Under the pieces are notes generated by a model. It did not search any database and was not told the origin of the DNA. It was given only the letters and a program-made list of their open reading frames with translations. This document shows positions 60,197 through 64,000 of a DNA stretch of 64,000 bases, one piece after another. The position numbers and the translations under genes were made by a program. Source of the stretch: Ciona intestinalis (taxonomy: Eukaryota > Chordata > Ascidiacea > Phlebobranchia > Cionidae); NCBI RefSeq assembly GCF_000224145.3, contig NC_020175.2, positions 99,652-163,651 on the forward strand, in the 5' to 3' direction. The stretch's first letter is position 1. Each line of letters opens with the position of its first letter.

Positions 60197-61066
60197 ATGG
60201 CGACTTATTTGAGATATGAGAGCGAAAATTACTTTAAAAACAGCAAAGGAGAGAAAGAGAGATTCCCGAGTTTAATGGATGAAGAAAGCGTGGATTTATC
60301 AGTGATTGTTCCTTCTTATAATGAGGAGAAACGACTTCCTTTGATGATGGAGGAAGCGATTCTCTTCCTGGAGGCGAAATGTGAGAAATCGTCAAACTAT
60401 AAATATGAGATTATTATCGTGGATGATGGAAGTAAAGATTCAACCACAAAAGTTGGTCAGAGTTTTGTGGAAAAATATGGTTCAGAAAAAATCCGGGTTT
60501 TGACTCTGGAGAAGAACAGAGGAAAGGGAGGAGCTGTTAGACTTGGTATGATGAGCGCACGAGGCGAGCATCTGCTTTTCGCAGACGCAGATGGAGCCAC
60601 AAAGTTCTCGGACATTGAGAAAGTTGAAACAAAATTAAACGATATAGACACTAAACCACATGGACGGGCATTAACTGTTGGATCTCGCGCACATTTGGAG
60701 AAAAACTCAATTGCTTCAAGATCAGTTTTTCGCACTTTTTTAATGAAATGCTTTCACCTTATCGTTTGGTTGTTGTGTGCACGCAGTGTTAAAGACTCAC
60801 AGTGCGGGTTTAAACTCTTCACACGAAACGCTGCCCGTATATTGTTTCATAACCTTCATGTAGAAAGATGGGCGTTTGATGTCGAGTTATTGTATGTAGC
60901 TGAGGAGTTGAACATACCGATAGCAGAGGTGGCAGTTACATGGACAGAGATAGACGGCTCAAAAGTTGACCCCCTGTTTAGTGGGTTACAGATGGGAAAG
61001 GACATTGTATTGCTATGGCTACAATATCAACTTGGGTTATGGGTTATTAAAAAAAACATTGACTAA
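60197..61066 (+). CDS. ALG5: Dolichyl-phosphate beta-glucosyltransferase
   Basis: An intronless 289-residue frame from ATG 60197 (atcaacaATGG context). It is a GT2-family enzyme that makes dolichyl-phosphate glucose on the cytosolic face of the ER for N-glycan assembly. Motifs are VIVPSYNEEKRLPLMMEEA, EIIIVDDGSKDSTTKV, KNRGKGGAVRLGM, LFADADGATKFSDIEK (metal and donor site), SVKDSQCGFKLFTR, HVERWAFDVELLY and VTWTEIDGSK. The order and residues match human ALG5 (324 residues). The human N-terminal membrane anchor has no counterpart after this ATG. The open frame continues upstream to about 60098 without another ATG, and a possible acceptor at 60126 would allow an unseen exon to supply the anchor. 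Otherwise the anchor is lost. Confidence 0.95.
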   Translation: MATYLRYESENYFKNSKGEKERFPSLMDEESVDLSVIVPSYNEEKRLPLMMEEAILFLEAKCEKSSNYKYEIIIVDDGSKDSTTKVGQSFVEKYGSEKIRVLTLEKNRGKGGAVRLGMMSARGEHLLFADADGATKFSDIEKVETKLNDIDTKPHGRALTVGSRAHLEKNSIASRSVFRTFLMKCFHLIVWLLCARSVKDSQCGFKLFTRNAARILFHNLHVERWAFDVELLYVAEELNIPIAEVAVTWTEIDGSKVDPLFSGLQMGKDIVLLWLQYQLGLWVIKKNID

Positions 61067-61800
61067 AATTTACTTCACTGCTTTGAGATTTATTTTCAGA
61101 TGTAATTCAACTATAAGTGCTTTCTCTTTTGACTTTCTAAGCAGAAATTATGGCAGTGGAAAAATCCTTTGCATGAGTTTTTCAATATTAAGAGATAATT
61201 TTTAGCCCCACTTTACTACTTTAGCTGCTTTTACACATGTATTTTTCCCAGCTTTTTTTTAGTAATCTAGCCATAAAACAGCATGCTGTAATATGAGTGC
61301 ACAAAGAACTTTATTTGACAAATAAGAATGTGGTTGTGCATGAAACTGTAATTGACTCGACAAATGTTTAGAAAATGCTGTGTGGAATTTCTTCAATAAG
61401 GCATAAGGCCTATCATCAAAACATTTTTTTTTTTTGAAATAATTTAATTTCTAATCAAGCAGTAATACTTATGTTAACATAGATATAGTATATAACGCAT
61501 GTATTTATCAAAGGTTTAGGTTTAACATAGTAAACACAAATGACTTTTGATGGCTGCACGACACCGATTTTCTAATCAGAACTCCGGTAGTAGACTAGTA
61601 AATGTTATGTAAATCTGTAACAAAATATATCAAATGGCACTTGTTGGTTTAAACTATTATTACAAACTGATTTACTTGTGTTGTGCGATTACAAATTTTT
61701 TATTGGTAATGAATGGGAATTATTGCTACTGTAAGATCTTTATGTACCACCAATTACACATCACTGAATTACAGAAAATAATGTTATATATATCCCACAG
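61067..61800. other. intergenic region before syntaxin 5
   Basis: About 730 bp with the ALG5 3' UTR and the presumed promoter or first exon of syntaxin 5. I could not identify the upstream exon that should join the acceptor at 61799-61800. Confidence 0.5.
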
Positions 61801-63897
61801 CACCAAACACTTGGACGCAGGGTGTCACACAAACTATCACAAACTCTTTCACCAAGTTTACGACAAAACAAGACGAGTCAGCGGAAAATAGCGACCACGA
61901 GGAAACAATTGAAGCGATGAATAACGCAAGTCGTGATCGAACTACCGAGTTTCATTCCGTTCTAAAATCGCTTAAATCCAGACAGGTATAACTGTGTTTT
62001 AGAATAAAATTTGGTTTTCGCGACCGGTATAACTGTCTTTAATCCAAACCTTGTATTTTAAAACGAATATCACTTGGTTTTTATAACCTTACGAAATTGC
62101 GTGGAAATATTTATGGTGTGGAATGCTGAAGGTTTAATGTGGAAGATTTAAGAAATTTATATTTTATATTGTTTCTATTTTTAGTCCAATGGAACTTCTC
62201 CGCGTCCAACCGCGAAGCAATCACTCGCGCAAAGAAGTGAATTCACCAGATTTGCAAAGTATGTTCGTTATATATTTATGCTGTATTCATTACTGACAAT
62301 AAACTAATGTTTTCAGACACATTGGACAAGATCTTTCAAAGACTTATGAGAAACTAGAAAAACTCACACTGTGTAAGTTGGCTGTATATAATTATCACAA
62401 GTAAAATACTAAAATGGTTATCTAATTCAATTTATCACAAAAATGTTAAAAGTTTTTGTGACCTATTGCCAATTTACATGGTGGTGCTAGGGTAGGCAGG
62501 CCCTCCTTGGACTTTCTTCACTGCATTAATCAGTAAGCATTTAAATATGTTTTATGTAATGCTTGTCGTACTATCCCTGCCTCCTTCGCATTTTAAATAC
62601 TTTTGCAGCTATGCCAGCACCTCTAACATGTTTTCTATCCTCACAGTATGCAAAAAGCGAACATTATTTGATGACCGGCCCGTTGAGATACAAGAATTAA
62701 CTTACATCATAAAACAAGATATCGATTCCTTAAAAAGAAAAATTCAACAATTAGAAGAAAATAAATCGCAAGCGAGCTCAAAACGAGATGCACAGAAACA
62801 TTCAACGTCTATTGTTCGTACACTGAGGGTGAGGGTTTAGTTTATACTTTGAGTGACAGTATTTAGTTGGATTTTAGATTTTAACTATCAAAACACTATG
62901 GCGATTTTTAAAAACATATGTATATGTTTTGGTATTATTTTTAGTCAAGTTTTTTTAATTATTATACTTTATTCATATAATATGGAATATTTTTCTTATC
63001 AAACTGTGATGTTTTATATAATGAGTTGTTTCTTTTTAGTCAAAACTCGCAAATATGTCGGAAAATTTTAAATCTGTTCTTGAAGTCCGACGAGAAAATA
63101 TGAAAAAACAAAAACTTCGCAAAGATCAGTTCAGTAGCTCCAACCTCAGCTCATCGATGCCGGTATCGGCCACACAAGGACATTGTAAGTGGAGCATGTG
63201 TAGTTGAGGTGTGGTTGGGGTGTGGTCCCAATAAATGACATTTTATTCGATATGAGTGAAGTCTTGCGTGAGGCGTGTAATTTTTTAGTCAAGACAAGTG
63301 GACTTGTGTTAATTACTTTTACTGTGGTATTTGGGGTATATCCCTAAAATAAGTTGTGTTTTGTATGGGTAAGGTCCTACAGGATGGAAATGGAATGCTC
63401 GTCATATAATAATTTGACCATAAAACACTTTTAAAACTGATACTGCAATATTAAATCGCTCTGTTATTCTTCAGTTGTGTGCTTATAAAGATACATTTCT
63501 TATAAAGATACAAGATGTGCTTATAAAGATACATTGTAACAGAGCGATTTGTTTGGTTAAAATGGAATAGTTGCAAAGCAGTTAGTATTTTAAAAATACT
63601 GTACAGTAAGGACCCTAGGAAAATTTAAGACATAATTTTTCATCTCACAGCCCATGGTTCAGTTTTATTGATGGACGAACAACGTTCGACTTCCAATCCA
63701 TCGGGTTCGGTTGCTATTTCTATGGATGGCGGTTCGTATTCACAGAACCAGACCGTGCAATTGGTCGAACAGCAAGATAGTTACATAACAGAGCGTGCAA
63801 GTACCATGGAAACAATAGAATCGACCATCGTGGAACTCGGAAATATCTTCCAGCAACTTGCAACCATGGTAAAGGAACAAGAAGAGCAAGTTATGAG
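61801..63897 (+). CDS. STX5: Syntaxin 5, partial at the right edge
   Basis: Six exons are visible: 61801-61985, 62185-62258, 62317-62372, 62647-62828, 63040-63184 and 63651-63897, the last ending with a donor in phase. Matching blocks are SRDRTTEFHSVLKSLKSRQ (human CRDRTQEFLSACKSLQTRQ), QRSEFTRFAKHIGQDLSKTY, then LFDDRPVEIQELTYIIKQDI followed by DSLKRKIQ, SKLANMSENFKSVLEVRREN, and the SNARE motif start EQQDSYITERASTMETIEST, then IVELGNIFQQLATMVKEQEEQ. The rest of the SNARE helix and the C-terminal anchor lie beyond the window. Syntaxin 5 is the Qa-SNARE of ER-Golgi transport. Exon 1 starts after an acceptor and needs one base from an unseen exon. An internal ATG at 61917 (MNNASRDRTTEF) corresponds to the human short-isoform start. 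Confidence 0.93.
63453..63550. repeat. 98-bp fold-back with perfect 14-bp arms
   Basis: The arms aaatcgctctgtta (63453-63466) and taacagagcgattt (63537-63550) are exact reverse complements. The loop contains three direct copies of 'cttataaagataca'. It lies in syntaxin 5 intron 5, 100 bp before the last visible exon. It looks like a miniature element or a structured RNA hairpin. Confidence 0.75.
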
Positions 63898-64000
63898 GTG
63901 AGTGGAGGTGACAATTTCAGGGCTGCATGGCGTGTCAAGTTATCCCAATTTTAAAAAACTTGCCACCACAAACCCTTACGGCTGACACTACAGTTTGTTC

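Overview
The window looks like nuclear DNA of a tunicate, most likely a Ciona species. It is AT-rich and full of short introns and dispersed repeats in introns. Its proteins resemble vertebrate orthologues at the residue level, and the genes are compact with ordinary GT-AG introns. The species call is inference from gene content and texture. There are two assembly gaps: 50 N at 1541-1590 and 1000 N at 48166-49165. I saw no prokaryotic operon, CRISPR array, phage, or virus-derived element.

Layout from left to right: EFCAB2/DRC8 (+, 78-2482); an equilibrative nucleoside transporter of the SLC29 family (-, 3106-11735, 14 exons); intronless MPHOSPH6 (+, 12943-13440); an arylsulfatase A-like gene (+, 14553-18944, 8 exons); ABCC10/MRP7 (+, 20020-31285, 21 exons); two mu-crystallin/ketimine reductase genes in tandem (+, 32329-35134 and 38796-42576) with an intronless dysbindin-like gene between them (+, 37671-38204); EEPD1 (-, 45461-47598); ABHD11 (+, 49384-52232); a KLHDC2-like kelch gene (+, 53125-58015); an unrecognised 110-residue membrane protein (-, 58470-59001); intronless ALG5 (+, 60197-61066); and the 5' part of syntaxin 5 (+, from about 61801, running off the right edge). 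I assembled exons by hand. Every multi-exon model listed closes in frame, and total lengths are close to the human orthologues (for example 314, 315 and 1524 residues).

The genes are unrelated housekeeping and membrane-trafficking functions: cilium, nucleoside transport, rRNA processing, lysosomal sulfatide breakdown, drug or conjugate export, ketimine reduction, BLOC-1, mitochondrial hydrolase, ubiquitin-ligase receptor, N-glycosylation and ER-Golgi SNARE. They do not form a pathway or an operon.

The most notable observations are four. (1) The two mu-crystallin genes are nearly identical in exons 1, 6 and 7 but strongly diverged in exons 2-5 and 8 and in the introns, which suggests gene conversion from a spliced template. 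(2) The KLHDC2-like protein itself ends in Gly-Gly, the kind of C-degron that KLHDC2 recognises. (3) The dysbindin-like gene is intronless, sits between the duplicated genes, and is preceded by a long inverted repeat. (4) Several repeat families fill the introns: a tRNA-like SINE with a self-tandemising tail, a MITE with ends of the tagtagggtgggg type, a 131-bp tandem repeat, and a 71-bp minisatellite that resembles the SINE tail. I did not find a convincing new multi-gene system.
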